Assembly (NCBI RefSeq): GCF_000020685.1
Contig: NC_012526.1
Location: 271,001 to 335,000, forward strand
Direction: 5' to 3'
Origin: Deinococcus deserti VCD115
Lineage (GTDB): Bacteria > Deinococcota > Deinococci > Deinococcales > Deinococcaceae
Length of the DNA stretch: 64,000 bases
In this document: positions 1 to 8,764 of the stretch, one piece after another
How positions within the stretch are numbered: the stretch's first letter is position 1
Layout: every line of letters begins with the position of its first letter
Notes under the pieces: generated by a model
Seen by the model: only the letters and a program-made list of their open reading frames with translations
What the model was told of the DNA's origin: nothing
The model's database searches: none
Program-made: the position numbers and the translations under genes

Positions 1-653
1 CGGTCGAAGGGCTCAAGGCTGCCCTGGCGGCGAACCCACCCGGCGTGTTGTACATCACGCAGCCACACGCTCCAACCGGATTTGTAGACGGTGTAGATGC
101 AGTGCGGGAGCTGGTCGAGGCTGCCCGCGGCTGGGTGGTCGTGATAGATGAGGCCTATCACGAGTACAGCGACACCGATTACCGCGCCCTGGTCCGCGCC
201 CATCCCAATGCGCTGAGCCTGCGCACCTTCAGCAAGGCCTGGGGACTGGCCGGCATCCGCGCCGGCTACGCGCTGACCAGTCCTGAGCTGGCTGAGAACC
301 TGCAGAAACTGGTTTCGGCCTTCACCATGAATACCCTGACCCAGTGCGCGCTGGAAGTTGCCCTGGAGCAGCCCGCCTACGTGCGCCAGCGCGTTCAGGA
401 AGGCGTGCGCGAGCGCCAGCGGGTGCTGGACGCCCTCCAGGCTCACCCCACCTGTCAGGCACTGCCCAGCCAGGGCAACTTTTTCCTGCTGCGTACGCCA
501 GACCCACAGGTCGCCTACGAAACGTTACTCTCGCACGGCATCGTGATCCGCCGTCAGGACAACCTGCCCGGCCTTCAGGGCTGCCTGCGGATCGCCATCG
601 GCACTCCTGCCGAAAACGACGCTCTGATCCAGGCCGTGCAGGCCCTGCACTAG
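1..653 (+). CDS. hisC: Histidinol-phosphate aminotransferase, C-terminal part
   Basis: The reading frame is open from the window edge, so the N-terminus is missing. It is a fold-type I PLP aminotransferase. The segment VIDEAYHEY carries the aspartate and tyrosine that contact PLP, and SLRTFSKAWGLAGIRAGY holds the Schiff-base lysine in the HisC-type context. HisC converts imidazole acetol phosphate and glutamate to histidinol phosphate in histidine synthesis. The C-terminal small domain is complete. The next gene starts 6 nt after the stop and its Shine-Dalgarno overlaps the stop codon, so the two are probably co-transcribed. Other class I/II aminotransferases look similar, but the motif spacing favours HisC. 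Confidence 0.85.
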   Translation, partial: VEGLKAALAANPPGVLYITQPHAPTGFVDGVDAVRELVEAARGWVVVIDEAYHEYSDTDYRALVRAHPNALSLRTFSKAWGLAGIRAGYALTSPELAENLQKLVSAFTMNTLTQCALEVALEQPAYVRQRVQEGVRERQRVLDALQAHPTCQALPSQGNFFLLRTPDPQVAYETLLSHGIVIRRQDNLPGLQGCLRIAIGTPAENDALIQAVQALH

Positions 654-659
654 GAAGCG

Positions 660-995
660 GTGTCCTGGCCCCAGCGCTTTATCGCCCCGCCGGAGTTTGC
701 TCCGCGCAGTCCGGTTGTGGCGGGCTGCACTGCGTGCGGGGCCTGCTGCTCGGCACCCGACATTCACGCCCTGCAAAAGCCGCTTGGCGTCCCCTGTGCC
801 CATCTGGGCTCAGGGTGCCTGTGCGCCGTTTATGCCACGCGTCCGGCTGTGTGCCGCAACTACCAACCCGACTGGGTCTGTGGCGAGGTGGCGCCGCTTC
901 CGACACTGGAGGCCCGGATACAGCGCTTTCTGGAAATCTATGGCCTGGAAGCTGAGGCCGGGGCGTTGGAACGGAGATCAGATACAGCAGGCTGA
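660..995 (+). CDS. YkgJ-family cysteine cluster protein
   Basis: A 111-residue protein with the family signature: CTACGACC near residue 22, then single cysteines spaced as C-x-H-L-G-S-G-C-x-C and a distal C in AVCRNY. Such clusters bind zinc or an Fe-S centre, and the family has no firmly assigned reaction. The GTG start is chosen because AGGA at 653-656 gives a normally spaced ribosome site. It lies just behind hisC and converges on the desaturase gene, with a strong palindromic terminator between them. Confidence 0.8.
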   Translation: MSWPQRFIAPPEFAPRSPVVAGCTACGACCSAPDIHALQKPLGVPCAHLGSGCLCAVYATRPAVCRNYQPDWVCGEVAPLPTLEARIQRFLEIYGLEAEAGALERRSDTAG

Positions 996-1010
996 AAGCA
1001 GGGCTCAACG

Positions 1011-1040
1011 AAAGCTCCCGGCAAATTTGCCGGGAGCTTT
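1011..1040. terminator. Bidirectional terminator hairpin
   Basis: A perfect inverted repeat with 15-bp arms (AAAGCTCCCGGCAAA and its complement) sits between two convergent genes. The A-rich and T-rich arm ends give a U tract on either strand. Confidence 0.9.
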
Positions 1041-1064
1041 CCCGTTAAGGACAACACCAGTGCT

Positions 1065-2156
<1,092 letters not shown>

Positions 2157-2339
2157 CAGGACTTCCTCCTTACGCACATGTGAACCGGGAGAGACTCAGA
2201 CTACGCGCGATTACAGAGCATTCCGATGAATCTGGACTCAGTGTATGTTCATACCGAAACGTCCACCTGGACCGGATTGACGGAATGCAGGGTCGTCCGG
2301 TCACTGCAGATGACGTCCTGCTCCAGTCCCATGGATGGT

Positions 2340-3149
2340 ATGACCCAGGTAGCATCAGCCATGCCGCTTCCCCTGCTGGCCACCCTGGCGGTTTCTGTGC
2401 CAGTTGCTGCTCCACCCCAGGAACTCAGTTGTGCTGCGCTCCGAAGTGGCGTCAGGGTCGTGGTTGCGCCAGATGTGACGATTCGGCTCAAACGGGTAGG
2501 CGAAAGTCAACTACAGATGTCTACTGGGCGGGCTGACAGGACCGTGCCACTGGACTGCTTCAACGAGCAGATCCAGGCCACAGTGGCCGATTTCAACTTT
2601 GACGGTGTCCGGGATGTCGCGGTGCCGGTCGCTGTGGGGTATATGGGGGTCAACATCTTTTCGCGCCTGTATTTCGCTGGGCGAGACGGAACCCTGCGCG
2701 CCTCCAGGCTGGAGATCGGGAACGTGTGGCCCGACCCGCTGACCCGGACGCTCACGTCGGGGGTGAAGGACGGACCGTTCTACCGGACGGAGAGCCACTG
2801 CCTGAGTGCTGACGGCCAGGATTTCTACCTGTGCCGCCAGCTGGAGCCGGAGTCTGACGCGACGTCTGCAGATCCGACGGTGGCGCAGTGGCTCAGTCCT
2901 GCGGGAAAGGTGCTGCTTTCAAGACGCTCTGACTCGTCCCGGTCCAGGGGCCCTGAGATCTGGCAGATAGAACCGGTCCGCGCCTACTTTCACAGCCGGC
3001 CCGACGGCGCCAGTCGCCGCGCTGCCTACGTCATCCGCGGAGACACGGTAGAAGGGCTGGAGGTCAGGGGTTCCTGGATGCGAGTCATATACCGTCCTGC
3101 ACAGGGCGCAGCCACTGCTGGCTGGTTGAGACGGCAGGATCTTCGCTAG
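2340..3149 (+). CDS. Secreted protein with C-terminal SH3-like domain
   Basis: The mature part has a central region with a repeat-like segment (DFNFDGVRDVAVPV, reminiscent of FG-GAP or Ca-loop sequences). It ends in a bacterial SH3-type domain (AYVIRGDTVEGLEVRGSWMRVIY...GWLRRQDL). A hydrophobic stretch MPLPLLATLAVSVPVAA looks like a signal sequence, so export to the envelope is likely. The start is uncertain: ATGs at 2226, 2331, 2340 and 2361 are all in frame and none has a convincing ribosome site. No enzymatic motif was seen. Confidence 0.6.
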   Translation: MTQVASAMPLPLLATLAVSVPVAAPPQELSCAALRSGVRVVVAPDVTIRLKRVGESQLQMSTGRADRTVPLDCFNEQIQATVADFNFDGVRDVAVPVAVGYMGVNIFSRLYFAGRDGTLRASRLEIGNVWPDPLTRTLTSGVKDGPFYRTESHCLSADGQDFYLCRQLEPESDATSADPTVAQWLSPAGKVLLSRRSDSSRSRGPEIWQIEPVRAYFHSRPDGASRRAAYVIRGDTVEGLEVRGSWMRVIYRPAQGAATAGWLRRQDLR

Positions 3150-3175
3150 GGGCCTGAGCCGTTAGACTGGACCAC

Positions 3176-3631
3176 ATGAGTTTGCTCGGTCAGCCTGCTC
3201 CGGACTTCACACTGCCTTCCTCGACGGGTGAGAACATCACGTTGGGCAGTTACCGTGGGCAGAAGCACGTGGTGCTGGTGTTTTACCCTCTGGATTTCAG
3301 CCCGGTGTGCAGTATGCAACTGCCCGAGTATTCCGGCCGTCAGGACGACTTCGCAGATGCCGGCGCCGTCATTCTGGGCATCAACCGCGACAGCGTGCAT
3401 GCGCACAAGGCGTGGGCTGCCGATTACGGCATCGAGGTGCCGCTGCTGGCTGACATGAAGTGTGACGTTGCCCGTCAGTACGGCGTGACTGTCGACGAGC
3501 GCGGCGTCAGCGGCCGGGCTGTATTTCTGATTGACCGGGAGGGCGTGGTGCGCTTCGAGCATGTGGAGGCCAAGCCCAGTGAGTACACCATCCGCCCCGA
3601 AGTGGTGCTGAGCAAAATCACTGAACTCTGA
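3176..3631 (+). CDS. Peroxiredoxin (AhpC/TSA, AhpE or BCP type)
   Basis: A 151-residue thioredoxin-fold peroxidase that reduces H2O2 and organic peroxides. The peroxidatic cysteine is C45 in the family motif FYPLDFSPVC. A second cysteine, C96 in DMKCDVARQYGV, could resolve the sulfenate, or an external thiol could. A -10 element TAGACT lies 7 nt before the ATG, indicating leaderless transcription. The neighbouring bacillithiol-synthesis gene raises the possibility that bacillithiol is the reductant, but that is inference. Confidence 0.9.
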   Translation: MSLLGQPAPDFTLPSSTGENITLGSYRGQKHVVLVFYPLDFSPVCSMQLPEYSGRQDDFADAGAVILGINRDSVHAHKAWAADYGIEVPLLADMKCDVARQYGVTVDERGVSGRAVFLIDREGVVRFEHVEAKPSEYTIRPEVVLSKITEL

Positions 3632-3659
3632 GTTCACAGCCGAATCAGGTCGCTAGCCG

Positions 3660-4373
3660 TCAGAGTGTTGCCGGGTCCACCAGCAGAGCGTCGTCGCTTT
3701 CGAACGCCTCGGCATAACGCACCCGCGCTAAGGTACCCCAGTACATCAGGCGCGCGCGGCGCCGCTCGATTACTTCCGGCGTGACGGTTTCCGAGACAGC
3801 CAGTCCCGAGAACTGGCTTTTGTGGGCCCGGATGGCCTCCTCCCACACAGGCAGCACTTCCTCGACATCGACCAGCACGCTGGCCTGGATGTCGGCGTTG
3901 CCCTGGTACAGCAGCACCCGTCCGACCCGGTGCGGTTCGCCCGCCACGTCTGCCTTGCGCAGCCCGGCCAGGTGCACCGCCCGCTTGGCCAGATGATAGG
4001 CCCCGAAATGATCCGGATGGCGGTCACGGTGATGCGGCACGACCAGTACCCGGGGCCGCACGGCGCGCAGAACCTCTGCCAGGGCGCGGGCCTCGGCAGG
4101 GCTGTCTACCAGCCCTCCATCCGGCAGCCCCAGCTGGCCGCGCCAGGCCAGTCCCATGATCTGCGCGGCAGCCACACACTCTGCTGTGCGCACCTGGGCC
4201 GAGCCCAGAGTGCCTCCCTCGCCGCGCGACAGTTCCAGAATGCCTACTGCCTTTCCGGCGCGGCCCAGGCGGATCAGGGTGCCTCCTGCCCCGATCTCTG
4301 CGTCATCCGGATGAGGCGCGAGACACAGCCAATCCACCGGACCTGCCTTGCCATACACCGTCTCAAAGCTCAT
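3660..4373 (-). CDS. bshB1: LmbE/PIG-L deacetylase, bacillithiol synthesis BshB1-like
   Basis: A zinc-dependent N-acetylglucosaminyl deacetylase of 237 residues. The metal-site motif HPDDAEIGAGG starts at H21 and the second motif HPDH is at 119-122, both as in BshB1, which removes the acetyl group from GlcNAc-malate. An in-frame ATG lies four codons upstream, but TATGCT sits 7 nt before the ATG at 4373, fitting a leaderless mRNA from that start. Bacillithiol is the main low-molecular-weight thiol of Deinococcus, which supports the call. Related LmbE deacetylases are the alternative. Confidence 0.82.
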   Translation of the reverse strand: MSFETVYGKAGPVDWLCLAPHPDDAEIGAGGTLIRLGRAGKAVGILELSRGEGGTLGSAQVRTAECVAAAQIMGLAWRGQLGLPDGGLVDSPAEARALAEVLRAVRPRVLVVPHHRDRHPDHFGAYHLAKRAVHLAGLRKADVAGEPHRVGRVLLYQGNADIQASVLVDVEEVLPVWEEAIRAHKSQFSGLAVSETVTPEVIERRRARLMYWGTLARVRYAEAFESDDALLVDPATL

Positions 4374-4517
4374 GGTGCAGAGCATAGGACCTATTCAGGA
4401 CGAAAAGCTCGTGGAGGAGTCAGAAGTCCAACAAGACCAGCAGACAACAGTGCTGCGTGGTGACAGGACAGGCGTGTGAGGCAGCGTCCAAGCTGGGGCA
4501 GACCCTGCCGCTTTGCC

Positions 4518-4546
4518 TTGACACCCCTCAGACTGCTCCTTATACT
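4518..4546 (+). promoter_or_regulatory. Sigma-70 promoter of tRNA-Thr
   Basis: TTGACA at 4518-4523 and TATACT at 4541-4546 are separated by 17 nt, close to the housekeeping consensus, and end about 32 nt before the tRNA. Confidence 0.8.
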
Positions 4547-4578
4547 TTGCAAGCCTGTTGACGCTATGGCAAAAACCG

Positions 4579-4653
4579 GCCAGTGTAGCTCAGTGGTAGA
4601 GCAGCTGATTCGTAATCAGCAGGTCGTCGGTTCAAGTCCGACCCCTGGCTCCA
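4579..4653 (+). tRNA. tRNA-Thr(CGT)
   Basis: The cloverleaf is clear: D-arm, anticodon stem GCTGA/TCAGC around loop TTCGTAA (anticodon CGT), T-arm GTCGG-TTCAAGT-CCGAC and encoded CCA. The acceptor stem GCCAGTG/CCCTGGC has a T6-C67 mismatch. The 3' half, from position 4608, is repeated exactly 1,480 bp downstream, so this gene is an integration site. Confidence 0.95.
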
Positions 4654-4655
4654 GA
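4608..4655 (+). repeat. attL, 48-bp direct repeat (tRNA-Thr 3' half)
   Basis: From the anticodon loop to two bases past CCA, exactly identical to 6088-6135. This copy completes the functional tRNA. Confidence 0.9.
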
Positions 4656-4660
4656 AGACA

Positions 4661-4693
4661 AAATCCTCCGTCTACGACGGGGGATTTCTTTTT
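4661..4693 (+). terminator. Terminator after tRNA-Thr
   Basis: AAATCCTCCGTC and GACGGGGGATTT pair across a 3-nt loop, with a following T-rich tract (TCTTTTTG). It lies just inside the islet end, so the element brought the tRNA a new terminator. Confidence 0.85.
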
Positions 4694-4788
4694 GCACTGA
4701 CTGAACTCAAGACCAACTGATTCGGCCCAGAACCTCCTGACGCAGCAGATGATTGTTGCTGTCCAGTGACCAACAAAAGAGGGTGAAC

Positions 4789-4959
4789 ATGGAACTTGAA
4801 GTGCTCCGCAACATGCACTTCCGCGAGCTGGAGAACCAGAACCGCTCGCCGGAAACCATCCGCTTCTACCGGCAGTCCTACGCGGAACTCATCGGCTACT
4901 TCGGCGAAGGGCACAGCAAGCTGGCTGACCTGAACAAGGTCACCAAAGCAGACCTGTAA
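4789..4959 (+). pseudogene. Tyrosine recombinase (integrase), N-terminal fragment
   Basis: The 56 residues LENQNRSPETIRFYRQSYAE... through KVTKADL match the SAM-like core-binding domain of phage integrases. A TAA stop then ends the frame, and no catalytic domain (R, HxxR, Y) follows. AGGG five bases before the ATG at 4789 looks like its original ribosome site. The location beside the intact attL tRNA is where integrases of tRNA-inserted elements usually sit. Full integrases have over 300 residues, so this is a decayed remnant. Confidence 0.75.
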
Positions 4960-5134
4960 ATGGTGGACATCCTGCACATCAACTACCTGACGGATGTGTA
5001 GTTCCTGCCTATGTTGAAACGTACCCTGCGGGTGTCCGGGGTGAACCTAGTCCGCGTGGGCTCACTGAAGTACCGCTTCAACGTCTATGGCGAGAAATTC
5101 ACCACCTGTATGTGGGGGCGTGCGCAGTAAAGCT

Positions 5135-5437
5135 CTATTTGACCATGCGGTACAGGTAAATCTGCCCACCAGGGGCAGGCGTCAGGGATACGGGGTACCA
5201 GCCATGGTGCCCCAGGGCATTGAGTTGCCCGATGAAGTCAGCACATGCGGTGGGGGCCTGCCCCAGCAGCACACACCACTGGGCAGGGGTGCCGGTATAG
5301 CCCTTGTCCGTAGTGACCAGCACCACCTGTTTATCGCCGGGCACCCAGTAGGCGTATTCGTACTTGTGCAGGGGTACACCCTGGGCAGATACGCAGCCGA
5401 AGGTGAGCAGGGCAAGCATCAAGAGTAGGCGCTTCAC
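5135..5437 (-). CDS. Small secreted protein, islet cargo
   Basis: A 100-residue protein starting VKRLLLMLALLTFGCVSAQG, a typical Sec signal peptide. A cleavage site is likely after CVSA, and lipidation is possible but no proper lipobox follows the cysteine. The mature part is about 80 residues, aromatic-rich, with two cysteines (WCVLL, ACADF) that could form a disulfide. I do not recognise the family. The GTG start is preferred because the signal peptide begins there and CATACT lies 6 nt upstream; the frame remains open further upstream. Confidence 0.55.
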   Translation of the reverse strand: MKRLLLMLALLTFGCVSAQGVPLHKYEYAYWVPGDKQVVLVTTDKGYTGTPAQWCVLLGQAPTACADFIGQLNALGHHGWYPVSLTPAPGGQIYLYRMVK

Positions 5438-5627
5438 GGCCTGAGTATGCTGTAAAACTGCTTCTGGTACGCACACCAGCAGCTCGCTGTCAACAGGGGG
5501 CTGGCAAAGGGTAAGGGGCGGACGTGTTACCGCACGTTCCACCCCTTCTGAATGCTCGCTTCGCTCGCATTCGGTTACAGCACTCGGTCTAGGAGCGTCT
5601 TATTAAGGGGTTAAGGCATTCCCCGCT

Positions 5628-5804
5628 ATGAACGAACAACTACTGACGAAAGCCGCCGAGGGTATCGGCACCCTGAACTGCAAAAACGATCTGCTGCGCC
5701 TAGAAGTCGAAGCGGCGCTGGAGCGCGTGTTCAAACTGGAGCGTACCCTTGTGGTGCTGGTGGCGGAGAAGCTGCCTGCGGCTACGAGACTGTGGGCGGC
5801 CTGA
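5628..5804 (+). CDS. Hypothetical 58-residue helical protein in the islet
   Basis: A short frame reading MNEQLLTKAAEGIGTLNCKN and continuing with a regular leucine/valine/acidic pattern expected of an amphipathic helix. There is no recognisable domain and only a weak purine-rich stretch upstream. It could be the start of a longer gene cut by decay, since related helical text is not seen beyond its stop. Kept because its codon use looks coding. Confidence 0.35.
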   Translation: MNEQLLTKAAEGIGTLNCKNDLLRLEVEAALERVFKLERTLVVLVAEKLPAATRLWAA

Positions 5805-6087
5805 CGGCGTCGCTCTCGGCAGTCCAGCACGAACTAAGAGTATCAGCACCAGCTCCGGACCAAACGCAAGCCTTGAGCGGCCTTTCGTCCTCGCTTCGGC
5901 TGGGGTGTTTGCTTGACTCCGGCACTATGGCCCAGGTTGCCAAAGGAAACTGGGAGAATCACATAGGGTGGCGTCGCCAGAAGCGCGCAGCTTAGGCCGA
6001 CAGCAGGTCCCAAAGAGTTGAAACCACCACAATATTCGGTTAAGCTCGTGCTAGACGGTGGAATAAGAAAGTGTGCGCAAGTACGCT

Positions 6088-6135
6088 ATTCGTAATCAGC
6101 AGGTCGTCGGTTCAAGTCCGACCCCTGGCTCCAGA
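6088..6135 (+). repeat. attR, 48-bp remnant of tRNA-Thr 3' half
   Basis: Exact copy of 4608-4655 without the tRNA 5' half. It marks the other boundary of the islet and the ancestral 3' end of the tRNA gene. Confidence 0.9.
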
Positions 6136-6136
6136 G

Positions 6137-6168
6137 AAAAGCCCCCGCCCTGTGCGGGGTTTTTCTTT
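6137..6168 (+). terminator. Ancestral tRNA-Thr terminator
   Basis: CCCCGC (6143-6148) pairs with GCGGGG (6154-6159), followed by TTTTTCTTT. It directly follows the displaced tRNA 3' end. Confidence 0.8.
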
Positions 6169-6482
6169 ATGCCGGCGGGTATGGAGATTCTTGGGACGCG
6201 GAGCTGGCGATGTCTGCACCTGTAAAGGGCCTGATAGCCGCAGATATTGCTGCTTTTGGCTTGTAGTTTCGAATAATTTGCGCTGTGTGCTTAGAGAAAA
6301 AAGACTAATTTTTGTCTTTGAATAGACTATTTATTTCTGGGGCATGTGTGAAACATTGCTTCATAGGGCATTGGAATAAAATATGCCGCCTAATGCGTAG
6401 AGTTGAACTCTGATATTAAATTTTCAGAGGGAAATCAACTACAACACTATCTTTTTTAGGAGAAATAGTATACAATAATTGT
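6169..6482. other. AT-rich intergenic region
   Basis: Notably lower GC than the surroundings, especially from 6240 onward. No gene is supported. It ends in TACAAT at 6471-6476, a probable -10 element for the next gene. Confidence 0.5.
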
Positions 6483-6740
6483 ATGTTAATTCTGGATGGA
6501 AAATATCAGGTGCAACAAAATAAGCGATTGACCATCCTGGCGGAAGCAGGACACTTACCGAAAGGTACCCTCCAGTCAGACATTGATGCTCTGCACGATG
6601 ACTGTCAGGCGCACGGGCGGTGTGACGTTCAGGTCAACACCCAGCACGGCCTGATGCAGGGCACGCTGGTGGAGAAGAAACCTCTGAAGTTCAGCCTGTG
6701 GCAGTTTGAAGGCCATCTGTCATTTCCCGCCCGCACCTGA
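6483..6740 (+). CDS. Hypothetical 85-residue protein
   Basis: A short soluble protein beginning MLILDGKYQVQQNKRLTILA with no signal peptide and no recognised domain. The sequence LPKGTLQSDIDALHDDCQAHG contains an acidic helix, and the rest looks like beta strands (CDVQVNTQHGLMQGTLVEKK). TACAAT lies 6 nt upstream of the ATG, matching the leaderless promoter pattern of this genome and supporting the start. A terminator lies about 140 bp downstream. Confidence 0.55.
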   Translation: MLILDGKYQVQQNKRLTILAEAGHLPKGTLQSDIDALHDDCQAHGRCDVQVNTQHGLMQGTLVEKKPLKFSLWQFEGHLSFPART

Positions 6741-7098
6741 GGAAGCTTACGGTGCTGAGCTGGAGTGATTGTTTCTCGCTGGGCACCCAGGTTGTGGTAC
6801 GGCCTTGGTTGGTCCAGCCTGGCTTGTGCAGGGTGATTCATAAAGAGTTCTGACACTTCACTCTCTGTACGACGATTTCACGCAGCCTTCTGGCTGCTTT
6901 TTCGTTGCTGGGATGAAATGCAGAATGACTGTGTTACGGACTGTAGCGCTCACTTGATGCTAAGGCTCCAGAGCCAACAACCTTGGCGTTACTTTTCTGG
7001 TAAGAGCAGTTGCTGTGTCAGCGGCTCAGGGCACGTCCTACTCTGGAATCGGCCAGGCACATTTTGGCTGAAGAACTTCTTATCCCGCAGGGTAGACC
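6741..7098. other. Intergenic region, no supported gene
   Basis: Apart from the hairpin at 6882-6903 nothing convincing is visible. A 68-codon open frame from 6918 lacks a ribosome site and family resemblance. Confidence 0.4.
6882..6903 (+). terminator. Rho-independent terminator
   Basis: GCAGCC-TTCT-GGCTGC followed by TTTTT. Downstream of the 85-residue gene on the same strand. Confidence 0.75.
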
Positions 7099-7488
7099 TT
7101 AGTACGCCAGCCCACCACGCTTGAACATAAAACCCATTTTCTTGAACACCAGCATAACGGTCCGGCCGTCTGCCTTGAAGGTGATTGACGAGTTGAGTGG
7201 CCCGGATGTTGTGGAAATACAGCTGGCCTCGACATGATAGTTCTTGCCTTTTTCAAATGGCGGGAAGGTCTTGACGGGTCCCCGTGGTTTGATGACGCCA
7301 TTGGTCAGTACCGTGAATTCTCCGAGATTTTTTGATCCTTCAACGAAGCGCACGGCAACCCCCTGACAGGGCGTCGGTTCGTCCATCATGATCATGAGCT
7401 GGTTGAGCTGCACAGAGGCCGAAAACGCTGTCGACACGCTCGCCATTCCCAGAAGCGCGAGCAGGTGCCCGATTTTTGAGTTGTGCAT
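7099..7488 (-). CDS. Secreted hypothetical protein
   Basis: A 129-residue protein with an N-terminal signal peptide (KIGHLLALLGMASVSTAFSA). The mature part is predicted beta-rich and has two cysteines (PTPCQGV, ASCIST) that could form one disulfide. No family is recognised. It stands alone, with the GH43 operon terminator upstream. Function cannot be assigned. Confidence 0.55.
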   Translation of the reverse strand: MHNSKIGHLLALLGMASVSTAFSASVQLNQLMIMMDEPTPCQGVAVRFVEGSKNLGEFTVLTNGVIKPRGPVKTFPPFEKGKNYHVEASCISTTSGPLNSSITFKADGRTVMLVFKKMGFMFKRGGLAY

Positions 7489-7696
7489 GGTTCACATTTT
7501 GCTGCGTGTTCCATACAGACTTCTGACACGACACTTCATGACCGGCCAACACTCTGTTCTGCCGGGCGGAGATGCGGGGGTTTTCTGTCACAGCCATTGA
7601 CAGGACCATCCCGATATCTGGCGGGTGTTGAGCCAGTTGATGTTCTTGTGAGCACGTGGCCATGAGCCTGATAGAGCCGACCGCAGCAACAACATC

Positions 7697-7723
7697 GAAA
7701 ACCCCGTAAGAAGCGGGGTTTTC
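7697..7723. terminator. Terminator of the GH43/ABC transporter operon
   Basis: GAAAACCCCG and CGGGGTTTTC form a 10-bp stem around a 7-nt loop. It lies about 50 bp after the last glycosidase gene. Confidence 0.8.
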
Positions 7724-7770
7724 GGAGTATGGCCTACGTAAAAAGTCACATCTCAGATCACAATTCTGGA

Positions 7771-8706
7771 TCAGGAGGGGAGAGCTTCCGGAAGAGCACT
7801 CGGCAGATCCCCATTCCAACGCAAAGGTGCCGCGTGCAATTGCCGGCGTGTACGTTCTGCATCCCAGGCGTGAAATATCAGTATGTCCTCACCAGCAAGT
7901 TGAGTCACGCTGGCGTGGCCGGGGCCTGTGAGGTGCCCAGCAGTCCGCAGCACGTTGGCTCCTGGTACCGGCTCGGTCCAGGGTCCCAGCGGATGGTCGG
8001 CTACAGCGTGACCTACGCCGTAGGTTTCGTTGGTCCAGGCGCCCCCGGAATACAGCAGGTGGTATCTCCCGTGCCGGTGCAGCACGAATGGGCCCTCCAG
8101 CGTGTGCCAGTCATAGACCGCGCCATACATGCTCCGGGCCCGCTGGTACACTTGCCAGTCACCGCTGGCCCGCAGGATCGTCTGCGTCTCGCCCAACCGG
8201 GTCATGTCGTGCAGCGGTGCAGCCGACAGCAGGGTACCGGGGCGGTCGCCGGTCAGGTCATCACGGGCATAGAACAGCCACCAGGACCCGTCTGGAGCCT
8301 GGAAGGGATGTGGGTCGATGGCAAACGGTTCGTCCGGGGTCAGGTTCAGCCCCTGATCCACGAAGGGCCCCAGGGGATGGGTGGCGGTCGCCACCCGCAG
8401 GTGATGCCCTGCGTCCCCGTGGCCGACCGAGTAGTACAGATACAGTGTGTCGCCAGCCCGCGCGACTTCGGGGGCCCAGTAATCCTGGCGCTCTGCGCTG
8501 AGGGGCTCGAGCACACCGCCATGCGATGTCCAGTTCTGGAGGTCAGGTGAGGACAGGACCTCGAAGGCCCGCACCCCTTCCTGGCCGTGCAGACCGGTGC
8601 CGTAGGCGTAATACGTACCGTCCAGCTCAAGCACGAAGGGGTCTGCAAAGTCGCCGGAATACAGGGGATGCTGAGGCAGAGAACCGCGCGTAGTGGGACC
8701 GCTCAT
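7771..8706 (-). CDS. Glycoside hydrolase family 43 (cytoplasmic)
   Basis: A 311-residue five-bladed beta-propeller glycosidase. The three GH43 catalytic positions are seen in the expected order: general base Asp in SGDFADPFV, pKa-tuning Asp in FAIDPHPF, and general acid Glu in [10 protein letters not shown]. No signal peptide is present, so it probably acts inside the cell on imported oligosaccharides, releasing arabinose or xylose. It is the last gene of a five-gene minus-strand operon behind a sugar ABC importer and a second, exported GH43 enzyme. Exact substrate (arabinan or xylan side chains) cannot be read from sequence alone. Confidence 0.85.
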   Translation of the reverse strand: MSGPTTRGSLPQHPLYSGDFADPFVLELDGTYYAYGTGLHGQEGVRAFEVLSSPDLQNWTSHGGVLEPLSAERQDYWAPEVARAGDTLYLYYSVGHGDAGHHLRVATATHPLGPFVDQGLNLTPDEPFAIDPHPFQAPDGSWWLFYARDDLTGDRPGTLLSAAPLHDMTRLGETQTILRASGDWQVYQRARSMYGAVYDWHTLEGPFVLHRHGRYHLLYSGGAWTNETYGVGHAVADHPLGPWTEPVPGANVLRTAGHLTGPGHASVTQLAGEDILIFHAWDAERTRRQLHAAPLRWNGDLPSALPEALPS

Positions 8707-8764
8707 TGAAGAACCCTTTTACAGACCACGGACAGCTGCCTGTCAGAAACGTCCAGCCCACTTG

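Larger units (their letters stand above)
4608..6135. mobile_element. Remnant integrative islet in tRNA-Thr (about 1.48 kb)
   Basis: Identical 48-bp segments of the tRNA 3' half lie at 4608-4655 and 6088-6135, the signature of tyrosine-recombinase integration at a tRNA gene. Inside are a truncated integrase next to the intact tRNA end, a small secreted protein on the minus strand and a 58-codon reading frame. Position 5011-5130 also holds a 39-codon frame of unknown value. With only a 56-residue integrase piece, the islet cannot mobilise itself. Confidence 0.85.
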
